Positions 1 to 10,624 are shown, counted from the stretch's first letter. The stretch is DNA of 64,000 nt from Bostrychus sinensis (GCA_020698575.1 CM036245.1:35331148-35395147); one strand, 5' to 3'. Notes: a model not told the origin generated them from the letters alone. Numbers and translations: made by a program.

Positions 1-695
1 CCTCCTCAAAAACATACCTGAGTAGTATTTTGTTTCATTCATGGATGTTTGAGTAATCCTGTATGATGGGCCCGTCCCTTCTGAAGATCTGAAAATGCTG
101 GGTCTCACGGCTCTAAATGTGCCCCTGCACATTTCTAAAGGCCAAACACTGCATAAATGTATAATAAGACCTGGATAGGGCACTGCCCTTTTATGGTTTG
201 TGACATCCCCGCACTAGCCCACCATCGCAGTCAGAACCGAACACGCCTTTGTTCGAGGGCCGCTGTTAGCCTGCTCTAGGGGCCGCACAATGTAGAAGTT
301 AAGTGGAAGTAATGCAGAAGTAAAAAACTTTTTTTGGCATCACGCACCAATGAGCACGGCTATTGAAAACAATAGCAGAGCGGTCATGACGTCATTCAGT
401 AATCAGTTCTATAATACATCCATGATACACCGTCCCTGGACTTCTTTGACAATTCCAGCGCTTAAATTCACTACAAAGCAGTCAGCTCATTTATCCATCT
501 GTTAGCGTCATGTTGCTCTTTCTAGTCCCCATTGTTCCAAGTGGGTGGTGACAGAGACCTAATGCAAGTGTTCTCTCCAAACAGTTCCACAAAAGAAGAC
601 ATTTTCCATACTTATACATTATTTTAAGTCATAAAATGTGAAATTGATGCAAAATATTTCAAAAGCCTGAAAAAGCCTAATATTGGCCCCTTTCA
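1..695 (+). repeat. Interspersed repeat family F1, copy 1
   Basis: About 370 bp align by eye with the copy at 12440-12860: the 5' part (TTTTGTTTCATTCATG, TTTGAGTAATCCTGTATG) and the 3' part (CAGTCAGCTCATTTAT, AAGACATTTTCCATAC, TATACATTATTTTAAG). Between them, about 105-440, lies roughly 330 bp absent from the other copies. Other F1 pieces are at 19.4, 27.8, 35.8, 42.8 and 52.6-53.5 kb. No coding capacity is visible. It is probably a non-autonomous DNA element, but I cannot see its ends. Confidence 0.75.
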
Positions 696-839
696 TTGCA
701 AAATGATACCGATTTTGGCAAAACTGGAAACTGACAACATATATACTATCAGTGTGTGGGTAGAGCACGTTAGGAAGAGCCTCAGTTTTAAAATCCTTAT
801 TACACTGAGCATAACATTAGAATCACCTGCCTATGGTCA

Positions 840-1240
840 TAAAGGTTATGGGTTAGGACCAGCTGCCAAGTATGCAGTCTCATGCACAAGAAACTGTGAT
901 GCACTGACTCATTTCTATCAGAACCAGCTGTAACTTTTTCAACAATTTGAGCAGTTGTTCATCAGTTGGACCACACAGGCCAGTCTTTGCTCTCCACCAG
1001 CATCAAATGTTGCCTTTCTTGGAGCCCTTTTGATAGATACTGACCACTGTAGACCAGGAACACCCCACAAGAGCTGCAGTTTTGCCTTGACCCTGCAGTC
1101 ATTTAGACATGACAATATGGCCCTTGTCAAACTCGCTAAAATCCTCAAGGTTGCCCATTTTTCCTGCTTCAACTTTGAAGATAAAATGTTCACTTGCTGC
1201 CTAACATATCCCACATAATAACAGGTGTCATTATGAAGAG
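840..1240 (-). pseudogene. Tc1-like transposase, degenerate N-terminal fragment
   Basis: Read on the minus strand, this resembles the start of a teleost Tc1 transposase. The leader contains ATTATGTGGGATATGTTAGG, and the likely ATG is at 1158-1156. Translation begins MGNLEDFSEFDKGHIVMSK and hits a stop. After frame changes it resumes with a helix-turn-helix-like stretch (KTAALVGCSWSTVVSIYQKGSKKG) and later a diverged segment down to about 840. The DDE catalytic region and both terminal repeats are missing. It belongs to a different Tc1 subfamily from the element at 7563-9072. Multiple stops and indels show an old dead copy. Confidence 0.8.
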
Positions 1241-1974
1241 ATAATCCTTGCAATTAATTTTATGGCTACAATAGAGCAACCAAATTTTCCACCTGTCCAT
1301 GTCCTGTCTGCCAACAAACTGTATATCTAGAAAAATCTGATTATGTGAGCCCCTGCTGTGAGCTCCCAACTTTCACCATTTATAAAACAGCACAATGAGT
1401 ACAAATTTCCCTATGAGGACAGTAAAGTCTACCTTAACCTTATATTGTCTCAACTGAGAATAAAAATACCACATCGAGGAGTCACTGTACCAAGGGTTGT
1501 TGAAAGACCTGTGCTTCCCCATCAAAGATTGATAAAGTCATTCACTGGTATAAAGATCTGGAACGTGATGTTACATCAGTGGTCACACGAGCTGTTTTCA
1601 ACAGTAAAACAAAGGTTTTAGCGAGTTAGCGAGTTCACACAAAAGTATTCTGATACTTCAGTGCGTGGTAAACAGTCACCAAGAGTGAAAAAGCAGTTTA
1701 AAGACTTATTTTTTTTTTTATGCCGCTGTTACTAATGCTGGTCTATGGTATTTCACTGTCTGTGACCACTCATGAGGCAGATTCATTACTAAGCAGCCAT
1801 TTCATGACATAGATTCCCAATCTCTATACAGTAACAAAACCTACACTGTGGGACAATGCACATTCTTATTTCATTATGCAAATATACTAGAAGGCTACAC
1901 TCACTGACAACATTGGCCCATTGCTTCTTAATGCAGAAAGCTATTCAGCCAATCATATGGCTCAGTGAAGTTAG
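1241..1974. other. No gene seen
   Basis: A/T-rich unique sequence with a short T-run near 1710. An 87-codon open stretch at 1358-1621 (+) has no recognisable domain and no convincing splice context. Confidence 0.5.
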
Positions 1975-2115
1975 CCCTGAGGAGGCCCGTTGACAGGCTT
2001 GGTGGTGCCCAGGGCATGAAGGCATCACATGGGCCCATTATAATAAGAAGAGGGCCCATCTCTGGGTCCCTCTGACCCTGAGGCCCAGGACAACAGACCC
2101 CTTTGCCTTTACCCC
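1975..2115 (+). repeat. hAT-like MITE fragment, family F4
   Basis: The segment has GGGCCC-rich text with GAGGCCCAGGACAACAGAC and GACAGGCTTGGTGG. The same words occur in the same order and orientation at about 9755-9850 (GACAAGCTTGCTGGGGCCCA, GAGGCCCAGGACAACAGAC). Two diverged copies of one dispersed element; ends not defined. Confidence 0.6.
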
Positions 2116-3190
2116 CTTCGACAGGCCTGGTCATGAGACATGTTGAAGACAGACCTGCTGAAGTTCAAATCAATAGCCAGAATGGAGAAGAAAACTTTTT
2201 TCAGAAACTGGGATTTTTACACAACCACTTCTAGGGTTCACAGAGAATGTTTTGAAAAAGAGAAAATATCCAATGAGCGGCAGTTCTATGAGGAAATGGT
2301 GAGCTGATACAGAGAGCGATAGAAAGGCACAGCAACCAATGAAGTCTGTCGACACCTTTGAAAAGTGATTGTAACATTGTGAGCGCATACAAATTAATGA
2401 AAAAAACACCTCTGCTCCCATGTAATATTTTAATGATGTCATTGTACAAGGCCCACAGCACTGACCCACTTTCTATACAATCCTTTAAACCAAGTCAAGC
2501 AACTAATTCCAGGGTTTTCCAGGATTTACATGCCAAACGTAAGCACTGTTTGAACACAATGGACAGCATTCTGCGAGCATGACCGCAGCCATCCATACCC
2601 TGCCAACAGCACTGAGGGCCCGGGAACATCGGGACAGCCCTCCGTGCCTGACAAATCATCCCAGAGATTCATTTTTCACAACGGCTTATTGCTTTTGCTG
2701 CTTGTCTGCTGTGGTGAATTATCATTTTAATATCTCATCCTATCACTGAGACAATGAGGCAGAAAAGTCTTGAATGCAGTTGAACAAACACTTAACATTT
2801 TGTTCCAAGAGAAATGCTGTTAAATAGGCCTTTATAATATGATTTATATCTAAAAAGAGCCCAGATTAATTGAGTGTTTAACGTTAGTAAAGGTTACCCA
2901 TTCCAAGAATCTTGTCTTGAATAGGTGTAACCTTTTTGGCCATGTAAAGGTCATAGGTCGAATAACGTTCTAAAGGCCAGAGCTGCAGCCTGGTGGAGCC
3001 TTTTTTCTCCTTTTTAGGAAGGAAAATAACAAGGTAGGTCTTGGTTGATTTGTTTTTTTCTAGGAAACAGAATCATCACATGGAGAAAGAAAAAAGCCTT
3101 CAAAAAAGCCTGGCCAGTTGATAAAGGTTGATGGTTCTCCAGGTGGAGTGCATACCTATTGGAGATTGCTGTCAAGAGAAGGGATTCAAG
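2116..3190. other. No gene seen
   Basis: Low-GC unique sequence with short open frames on both strands, none recognisable. Nothing repeat-like or regulatory stands out. Confidence 0.5.
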
Positions 3191-3385
3191 AATCAAACCA
3201 CCTCACATTTGTTTAAACATTAACGCTAAGCTTATTACACAATTTGAAAAGCTATTAGATGCCTTTATGCGACATAGCACTGCTGAAATACTCATGCATC
3301 GCTTTATAACCTCCAGACTCAATAATTGCAATAATTCTCTATGGACTTCCCTCTACCGAACTCCAACCGGACTCAAGAGTTTTTG
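3191..3385 (+). pseudogene. LINE reverse transcriptase C-terminal fragment
   Basis: The plus-strand translation contains AEILMHRFITSRLNNCNNSL, resembling the L2/Rex-like LINE motif in which a hydrophobic AFITSRLDYCN segment is followed by a LLYGLP-type motif. The second motif (ILYGLPSTEL) is also present, but in another frame, so at least one frameshift separates them. About 190 bp survive, too little for family assignment. The sequence following it (GTGCTTTACTCCGAAATGTAGG) is similar to sequence beside the LINE fragment near 38.63 kb. Confidence 0.6.
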
Positions 3386-4134
3386 CCACAGTGCTTTACT
3401 CCGAAATGTAGGGGTTTTGTAGAGAAAAATGTGAAGAAACAAGTCAATGGTGCCACTTTAAACTGGTGATAAGGATGGAGTGCTTAGAATTGTATTTCCA
3501 TAAATATAGCATTTGCTCAGTGTCCGTCAAACAAATCCGAGTTTGCATAGATGACTGTTATCGATGTCCTTAATCCTCAGGCCCTCCTGGCACACTTTTG
3601 GGGCTTTTCATTTTAGTATTTCTTATGCTAGGGTGATGATATTTGACAAAGATGTTTATTAATAAATTATTTTTAGAATTTCAGCATCACAACTGAAAAA
3701 AACAAAACAAAATTTTCTACTGTCTAGACAAAAAACTCATTCACATTCTTCCTCTTAAAGCCCTTTTTGGTCCCATTGACTTACATTAAAATAAATAATT
3801 TTCACTCGACAGCCATTGCAATACAGAAATGTTAAATCATGTTAATTCCTGTCATTAATTATTTCTGCAATTAATTTCTGTAAACTGGCATTCAGGGTGT
3901 TTAAACTATGAAAAAAACTCACTTTTACTCTCAATAAAAAAAAGAAGCTTTTTTCTTTATGTTCTATGTTTTTAAATGTGACCCAGTGACCTAAAATGGC
4001 TTTAAGAGGAAGAAAGTGATTTTTTTTTTAGGAGGGCCTGACAGTTCAAATGAATGGACTGGTTAATTACTGGGTTATAGTATTTCTAGGCACTAAGTGA
4101 GTTGTCTGTATCACAAGCCACTGTACTCCTTGTG
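3386..4134. other. No gene seen
   Basis: A/T-rich unique sequence with several short A or T runs. No recognisable repeat or coding signal. Confidence 0.5.
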
Positions 4135-4270
4135 CCAGCCCCAAGCCCAGATAAATGGAGAGGGTTGAAACAGGCATCCTGAGTAAACCCTATGCTAAAT
4201 CAATATACAAATCACAGCATGCTAGGAGGCAGATGATTTTCTGCACCAAGCCGAGAAAGAAAAAGCCGAA
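4135..4270 (+). repeat. LINE 3'-tail repeat, copy 1
   Basis: Contains CCCCAAGCCCAGATAAATGG, GCTAAATCAATATACAAATC and a terminal AAAAAGCCGAAAG. This is the layout of a common fish LINE 3' UTR (GGATAAATGGAGGGGGTTG, CCAAATCAATATG, AGCCGAAAGAAG). Related copies lie at 6890-6985 and 48220-48330. No coding part remains. Confidence 0.6.
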
Positions 4271-4469
4271 AGATAAGATTTACACTTTCTTTCACCTTTA
4301 CAAAAACACTTATCATGCACAAGATTACATGGTTAATTCATTTTCGTTTAATCAAAAATTGGGGACCTAACCTTATAAATACCAAATACTAAACATCCTC
4401 ACAATGATACAATGATTTACAATGATTTTTACTGAGAGCTAGTGTGTTATTGTTACAGTTAAACCATGT

Positions 4470-4980
4470 CCACTCTCACCATTATTGCAATTTCCTATTT
4501 TTATCTGACATCTCCAAGAACACAGCCAAAACACTCGCACAATTGTCTCTCGAACATCCCCAGTGAGGAATTACACCACCTCAGCTGTCCAAATTTAATT
4601 AAGAGACCCAAACAGTCGTCACCTCCTAAAGGGCCCAGGGGGGACAGCTGCTCAGACAGGCCCCGAGTGCAAGAGTTCTGTAATTCCTTGTCCTGATTCC
4701 GGTTTAACTCAAAGAAAAACAGTGCGGTTGCAGGAACATGCCAGGCTGGCGGAAAGCTCGCGGGGGCCGTAAAGGAAACCGCAGCGCTGAGTGGACATCG
4801 TGGATGACAGGCATAGCACGGAGCGAACTCAAGAACGCTGAATGTTTGCCAGATCTGCTCCTCTCTCTCTCAAGTGCCGCGCTTCTGTGCCCCGCGTCAG
4901 GCTTTGAACGTGGGGCCAGGGAAAGTTATCAGACATCACAGCCATCACAGAGGAAGAGTTGAGCTGTGGATTGATGTCAT
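4470..4980. other. Unique GC-richer block, candidate conserved non-coding element
   Basis: This block is free of recognisable repeats and richer in G+C and CpG than its A/T-rich surroundings. It includes a homeobox-type core (TTTAATTAAG near 4595) and a CpG-bearing stretch around 4740-4920. Both strands have short open frames with no domain and no consensus exon borders. It could be regulatory or an unrecognised exon; only cross-species alignment would tell. Confidence 0.3.
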
Positions 4981-5409
4981 TTATCAGTGTTTTGCAGGGG
5001 CATATTGGTTCACTCTTTCCTAATAAATGAAAAACAGGAGGTTATGTTGTTGTTAATAAATTGTACAGACCCTTGGCATTGCCTTTGTAAACAACTTAGG
5101 CTGAAAGTTATTGAGTGCCACTTCTTGAGCAGACTGCAATACCAATGGACAAATAAGCAACAGCAAAAATCCACTGTGTATGATCATGTAACAAACTAAC
5201 TACATGTGCGTAATGTGTAATGTCGGTGCCTAGGTATAGAACATTAGCAACTGTCACAATGTTTGGATGTTTTATATATTAAAGCACTTGGCCTGCCAAA
5301 GTCACAGAATTTTTACGTTATGCCGTCAAAGTAGTTACAAAAATGTGGTGGCTCAGATTACACTGCACGCTCAACTTTTTCCATTAAAGACCACAAATGA
5401 TGCATTAAT

Positions 5410-5590
5410 AAGTTAATTTTAATAATAATAGTAATAATAATAATCTTTATTTCTATAGCCCTTCTCTGAACAAGTACAAGTTCTTTACAGGGAAGAAATA
5501 CATAAAATACAAAAAATAACAGCTGCACAACAAAGACCCTTCATCATTTAAAAGCAGAAATAAAAGAGGCTAATTAAATCAGGTAATATC
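5410..5590 (-). repeat. SINE/LINE 3'-tail-like repeat with (AAT)n
   Basis: An (AAT)n tract is followed by CTTTATTTCTATAGCCCTTC, ACAAGTACAAGTTCTTTACA and GGAAGAAATACATAAAATAC. This is the typical terminal sequence of fish repeats that end in TATATAGCGC-like text next to an A/T microsatellite; a related piece is at 47540-47660. Confidence 0.5.
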
Positions 5591-5744
5591 AATTGCTTTT
5601 CTAAAAGGAAGGTTTTCAAGTGTAACAACATTTGACGTACCTAAGGTTTTGGCTAATGACTACTAATTTATCATATGTCTTGCTCTTTGACCAAATGAAT
5701 GGGACAGAGCACTGCCTTTTGAAGAAAAGTGCACATGAAGTTCA

Positions 5745-6030
5745 TCTGATTACTGTACTCAAAAGACTGTCTGCCTGTAGTACTACTTAAGTATATTTCT
5801 GAGTGCATTTTCTAAAACATACATTTACTTTTACTTGAGTAAATGTGAAAAATTGAGAAAATGCTACTTTTAGTCAAGTCAATTTAAAGGCTCAATATAA
5901 GTACTAGTAAAAGAAGTAGAGGTAGTAGAAGTTAGTAGCATTAGTACACAGTAGAAGAAAAAATATGACTTTAAAACTTTTAAACTTCCAATGCAATACT
6001 TTTACTTATGAGATATTGAGTACTTCTTTC
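5745..6030. repeat. ACTTAAGTA-rich dispersed repeat
   Basis: Repeated words TACTTAAGTA, ACTTTTACTTGAGTAAA and AAGTACTAGTAAAAG mark a common teleost dispersed repeat. A second piece is at 47280-47365 (ACTTAAGTATAAGTACAGG). Non-coding. Confidence 0.5.
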
Positions 6031-6889
6031 CCCCGCTGCAAAACAAACACATGCCAAGCTATACACAAGTGTTCTCTTACCACACACTGACACAGAACAG
6101 ATGTAGTTGTTTGGCTGCTTGTTTATGCATCATTTACAATTTTCTTGAGCCAACACTGAAACTGCATTACACAAATCCATGCAGCTTATGTATTTTACAG
6201 ATAGGGTCTTTTTTAGACAAGGGTTAAGACATTTACCAAACCCATTTCAAATACGGCAGCTCCTAAAATCATAGAGAGGCCAATTTTCTCAAGGTAAAAA
6301 GACCAGGCCCCTGGGCACAAGCCAGGAAAAGCCATCACAGATTTCAGCCTTGCGTGCACTTCCTGAGCGTTAACACACACAAACACACACACACACAGGA
6401 CTGAGAAAACACACCAGCTCTGCTCTCCTGGTGAGTTAAGGTTTTGTGAAGTGCATGACAAGAGGGATGATCTGTTTTCCCCGTCTCAGCCTCAGTGCGA
6501 GTTAGTTCAGCTGTTTGTGTAAGATGGAGGGGATAAAATATAACACCTGACGTCTTTGAAGAGGACACCGGCTAATATTGCGTTTGCAGGAGCGCAGGGG
6601 TTGCATCATTTAAAACACATGTGCTTCAGATTACAGTAGCCCGCTCTGTTTGGACAGTATTACGGCGACCGAGGCGAAAGTTCAGGCTGTTTGTGAAGTT
6701 TTACAGCGAAGAGAAATGGGTCAACCGCAGGGTCAGGGGAAAACATGTCTTTGTTTATGGTTGTATATGGGTCTTTTAAAGCAGAGGTATGAAGAGGGGT
6801 AAATGGATGGGTAACTGTGGGGCAGCATATGGTTGTGATGCTGGAAAAGTCTGAAACTGGAGAATAAGTAATATTATTCTATCTTTGTG
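6031..6889. other. No gene seen; unique sequence
   Basis: Unique sequence. A short (CA)n lies near 6376-6398, and 6550-6720 is somewhat CpG-enriched. No exon, promoter or repeat can be supported. Confidence 0.45.
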
Positions 6890-6985
6890 CCTGTCCCAAG
6901 ACTGGATAGTTGGATGGGGTTGTGTTAGGAAGAGCCTCTGATCTAAACCCAAGCCAAATCAATAAGAAACTGGCGACACCTTAGG
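6890..6985 (+). repeat. LINE 3'-tail repeat, copy 2
   Basis: CTGTCCCAAGACTGGATAG, GGGGTTGTGTTAGGAAGAGC and GCCAAATCAATAAG match the layout of the copies at 4135 and 48220. Confidence 0.55.
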
Positions 6986-7044
6986 AGATTGATGGTTTAC
7001 TGTGGCTTCACCAGGAGGGAAAAGCTAAGGAAAGAAGACGAGGT

Positions 7045-7360
7045 GGATAGTGTCAAAGTGGTTGGGACTGTTACCTCACAGCAAGAAGGTCTCGGGTTTG
7101 AATCTCAGTTGATCTTGTAGGTCCTTTTTGTGTGGAGTTTGCATGTTCTTCTCATGTCTGGGTGGGTTTCCTCTGGGTGCTCCTGTTTCTCCCATCAACC
7201 TAAAACATGCACAACAGGCTAATCCTCCAGCTAGGTACTCCTGACCAGGATCCCGGCTCAAGATCTGGAGAAGGGGCCCCAGGAGGTGCACTGTGGTTGC
7301 TTACTGTTCCTGACAGATCGCCCCAGCAGCACTGAAGGATGGGTCAAATGCTAAGGGACA
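7045..7360 (+). repeat. tRNA-derived SINE-like repeat, family F5 copy 1
   Basis: A tRNA-like head with CCTCACAGCAAGAAGGTCTC and a B-box-like GGGTTTGAATCTC is followed by the body words GTGTGGAGTTTGCATGTTCT, GGTTTCCTCTGGGTGCTCC, AACATGCACAACAGGCTAAT, CTCAAGATCTGGAGAAGG and AAGGATGGGTCAAATGC. The family recurs at 29158-29425 and 36695-36870 (+), with diverged or inverted pieces at 21985, 25440 and 48850. No transcription terminator is evident. Confidence 0.75.
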
Positions 7361-7363
7361 GTG

Positions 7364-7480
7364 ACATAACTTGGTACTGAGGGGCCCCAGTGCAGGTTTT
7401 CAGAATTGGCTCTAAAGTTCTTATGCACATTCAGTACATGAGGTTCATGTATTCAGCATATAATTTATAAATAATTGCTG
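7364..7480 (+). repeat. hAT-type MITE terminus, family F6
   Basis: It starts CAGTGACATAACTTGG and continues with GAGGGGCCCCAGTGCAG, matching the start at 54192 (CAGTGGCATAACCTAG, AAGGGCCCTAGTGTAG). The CAGTG start is typical of hAT ends. The other end is not recognisable here. Confidence 0.55.
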
Positions 7481-7562
7481 ATAGCTGTTTTAAAGAATTC
7501 TGGTGTAAAAAAACAACAACAGTTGTTTAATAATTGCTATTTAGAGATAATTTTGTGAACTA

Positions 7563-7755
7563 CAGGTATCTGCCAAAAAATTTGAATATCAAGGGAAAGT
7601 CCATTTATTTCAATAATTTGTTTCAAAAAGTGAAACTTGTATGTTATATTAGTTCATTACACACAAACCTTTATTTGTTTCAATTTTAATGATTATGGAT
7701 TAAAGATAAAAAAAAAACAAATCCAGTATTTCACAAAATTAGAATATCATGACAA
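7563..7755 (+). repeat. Left terminal inverted repeat of the Tc1 element
   Basis: Pairs with 8870-9072. Outer matching words are AATATCAAGGGAAAGTCC, TTGTATGTTATATTAGTTCA and TGATTATGGATTAAAGATAA. The right copy carries about 18 extra bases near its middle, so the left one has a small deletion. The inner part repeats the tip motif, giving two likely transposase-binding sites. Confidence 0.9.
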
Positions 7756-7862
7756 AGTTCAACATTGTACTCCCTGTGTCGATAGTCAGCTAACGCAAAA
7801 CACCTGCAAAGGTTTCCTCAGCCTTGAAATTGTCTCAGTCTGGCTTAGTAGGCTTCAGAATC

Positions 7863-8848
7863 ATGGGGAAGACCGCTGACTTGGTGGTTGTGCAGAAGAC
7901 CATCATTGACACCCTCCATAAGGAGGAAAAGTCTCAAAAGGCAATTGCAAAAGAAGCTGGATGCTCACAGAGCACAGTATCCAAGTATATTAACAGAGTG
8001 TTAAGAGGAAGGGAAAAATGTGGCCAGAAAAGGTGCACAAGTGACAGGGATGACCGCAGCCTTGAGAGGACTGTCAAGCAAAGGCAATTCAGAGTCTGGG
8101 GGAGCTTCATAAGGAGTGGTGTCAGTGCATCAAGAACCACCACATACAGATGTCTGCATGACATGGGCTACAACTGGAGAATTCCATGAGTCAAGCCACT
8201 CCTGAAACAAAAACACTGTCAAAAGCATCTGTGCTGGGCTAAGGAGAAAAAGTACTGGTCTGTTGCCCAGTGGTCCCAAGTCCTGTTTTCAGATGAAAGC
8301 AAATTTTGCATTTCATTCATTTAAAGTCCAGTGTGAAATTTCTACAGTCAGTGATGGTTTGAGGAGCCATGTCATCTGCTGGTGTGGGTCCATTGTCTTT
8401 TATCAGGTCCAGAGTCAACGCAGCTGTCTTCCAGGCAATTTTAGAGCACTTCATGCTTCCCGCTGGCGACAATCTTTTTGGAGATGATGATTTTATTTTC
8501 CAGCAGGCTTTGGCACCTGCCCACAGAGCCAAAACTACCAGTACCTGGTTTAATAGCCATGGAATAACTGTACATGATTGGCCGGCAAACTCGCCTGACT
8601 TAAACCCCATTGAAAATCTATGGGGTATTGTCCAGAGGAAGATGAGGGAACAGAGACCCCAAAATGCAGACGAGAAGGCCAATATCAAAGCAGCTTGGGC
8701 TCCCATAACACCTCAACTGTGTCAAAGACTGATTGCCTCCATGCCACGCCGCCTTGATGCTGTAATCAGGCAAACGAAGGCCCAACAAAGTACTGAGGAC
8801 ATAATACAGGACATTAACACACTTTTCAGAAGGCCAACATGTGTTTAA
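7863..8848 (+). pseudogene. Tc1 transposase (DD34E), inactivated
   Basis: Start chosen at 7863, where the peptide begins MGKTADL as in Tc1 relatives; an upstream in-frame ATG at 7824 is less likely. An N-terminal helix-turn-helix (KAIAKEAGCSQSTVSKYI) is followed by a basic linker. A TGA at 8187-8189 interrupts the frame, which then continues to the first catalytic aspartate (FSDESKF, codon 8292-8294). A deletion near 8310-8325, about 70 bp by comparison with remembered relatives, shifts the frame. The C-terminal part is open from 8369 to 8848 and holds SPDLNPIENLW with the catalytic glutamate (codon 8612-8614). The second catalytic residue, 34 positions before it, is alanine (GCT, 8507-8509) instead of aspartate. 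So the stop, the shift and the lost catalytic residue each suffice to kill it. Confidence 0.93.
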
Positions 8849-8869
8849 GACCTTTTTTTTATTGGTCAC

Positions 8870-9072
8870 ATGAAATATTCTAATTTTGTAAAATATTGGA
8901 TTTGGGGTTTTTATCTTTAATCCATAATCATTGAAATTGAAATCAATAAAGGCTTGAAATATTTCATTTTGTGTGGAGTGAACTAATATAACATACAATT
9001 TTCAGTTTTTGAAACAAATGATTGAAATAAATGGACTTTCCCTTGATATTCTAATTTTTTGGCACATACCTG
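8870..9072 (-). repeat. Right terminal inverted repeat of the Tc1 element
   Basis: Reverse complement of the left repeat, with the same two tip-type motifs (about 8875-8890 and 9030-9060). The outer edge at 9072 is defined by the end of similarity with the left tip. Confidence 0.9.
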
Positions 9073-9654
9073 TGTTTATAATTAGAAGTTTGTGTATTAT
9101 CTTGAGGAAAAAATGTAATGTAATTTTTGTTTAAAGACACTCATTCATTTTGTTATAAGATGACAAATTTAGCAGGATTAAAAATTTAATTTATGTTAAA
9201 AAACCTCTGTTCTGCAACCCGAGTTATGTACTGTATACTGATCATAGAAAGACAAGGGCCCACTGCTCATATATCCACTATCCTTGCTCTGCACATATCC
9301 TTATCTCCAGTTTTCCTCAAATAGAAGACAATAAATCACATCCTTTCACTTTAAAGCATTAAAGTGTAGTTATGCAATACGTATTGTGATAGGTGTGCTA
9401 TGACAGTACAAGCTGATGCAATGGAGAGTCTGGCAAGCAACCAAATATGCACAGTGCAGTAAATGACCTCTTCAAAAAAAGCCAGCCACTGAAATAATCC
9501 AGACATCTTTTTTTTTCCAGTAAAGCTGTCACATCAAGCTGCTTTAAGTGATTGCTTTTGGATGTGTGAGTTTATACTGGTACAGGTCTGTGTCCATGTC
9601 TGTGTCCGGTTTTTCAACAGAAATATGCAAGAAGTCTATTTCTGATGCTTCTTC
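9073..9654. other. No gene seen
   Basis: A/T-rich unique sequence without recognisable repeats or coding signals. Confidence 0.5.
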
Positions 9655-9728
9655 CAGCAACTACTGCTACTACTACTACAAATCTGCTGCTACTACTGCT
9701 ACTACGAACATTACTCGACTATTACTTT
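9655..9728 (+). repeat. Imperfect (CTA/CTG)n triplet tract
   Basis: Interrupted runs of CTA and CTG triplets. Similar tracts occur at 29430-29475 and 60120-60185. Confidence 0.8.
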
Positions 9729-9754
9729 AAATACTAATACTATTGATGCTGCTG

Positions 9755-9850
9755 TTCAGGCCCACTGACAAGCTTGCTGGGGCCCAGGGCAAGAAGGTAC
9801 CATTTCTGGGCCCCTCTGACTCTGAGGCCCAGGACAACAGACACCACTGC
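9755..9850 (+). repeat. hAT-like MITE fragment, family F4 copy 2
   Basis: Shares GAGGCCCAGGACAACAGAC and the preceding GGGCCC-rich text with 1975-2115, same orientation. Confidence 0.6.
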
Positions 9851-10297
9851 CCCACACCCCACCCACCTACCCACCTTCACCCCGTACTACTACCCCACAT
9901 CTACAGCTACTGATGCTCTACTATAAAACAATCTTTTCACACCAAGTACCACCTCAAAAAATGTTTTTAAACTACCAAGACTTAACCACACTGTAAAAAA
10001 AAGTTGCAAAAACTCAAGGCAATAGGATTTCAATTTTAAGTTTGACTTACTATCATTATTTTTTTTTAACTCAGCCAACACAGCCAACTGACCACCCATT
10101 GTACAGACACAGAATTATTATTGATATCAATAAAAACTTTCTACTAAATATAACAAAACAATTTTTACAATTTATACAACTTACTTTTTGTGAACAATGG
10201 ATAGTCAGTTGGCTGTAAGACAAGTTTACAAAATTATGATATTGAGTAAAACTTAAATTTTAAAGTTTTTAGACATATGACCTTTAATTTAAACCAA

Positions 10298-10300
<3 letters not shown>

Positions 10301-10374
<74 letters not shown>
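10301..10374. repeat. (AT)n microsatellite
   Basis: Uninterrupted TA dinucleotides, about 37 units. Confidence 0.97.
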
Positions 10375-10375
<1 letters not shown>

Positions 10376-10576
10376 TTGAGATTTTGAGTTGGTCCCAAAA
10401 CTCAAAAATCTTGAGGGATCCTGTTGCCACAGTGTGGTTAAGTCTTGGTAGTTTAATCAAGATTGTATTGAACATTAAATTAGGTGAACAAAAAATATTA
10501 GTTGTTGAAAAGTTGAGCTTTAGTTGGCCCCAAACTCAAAAATCTTGAATTATCCTGTTGCCTTGAGTTCTTCTTT

Positions 10577-10579
<3 letters not shown>

Positions 10580-10621
<42 letters not shown>
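10580..10621. repeat. Poly-T tract (about 42 bases)
   Basis: Homopolymer inside the right terminal repeat of the CACTGTAAAAA element. Confidence 0.97.

Positions 10622-10624
<3 letters not shown>

Larger units (their letters stand above)
7563..9072 (+). mobile_element. Near full-length Tc1-type DNA transposon
   Basis: A 1510-bp element with long terminal inverted repeats and one transposase reading direction (+). It begins CAGGTATCTGCC and ends with the complement of CAGGTATGTGCC. The left flank is TA (7561-7562); the right flank is TG, a one-base decay of the TA duplication expected for Tc1. Each inverted repeat is about 200 bp and they agree at roughly nine bases in ten over the outer 100. 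The motif AATATCAAGGG at each tip recurs in weaker form (AGAATATCATG) near each inner end, giving an IR/DR layout. The transposase is broken, so the copy cannot move on its own. Confidence 0.95.

Noticed and set aside
1358..1621. 87-codon open frame (+)
   Set aside because: No domain, no splice context, and composition like the surrounding non-coding DNA.
8317..8998. Minus-strand open frames over the Tc1 element
   Set aside because: Shadows of the plus-strand transposase and of the inverted repeat.
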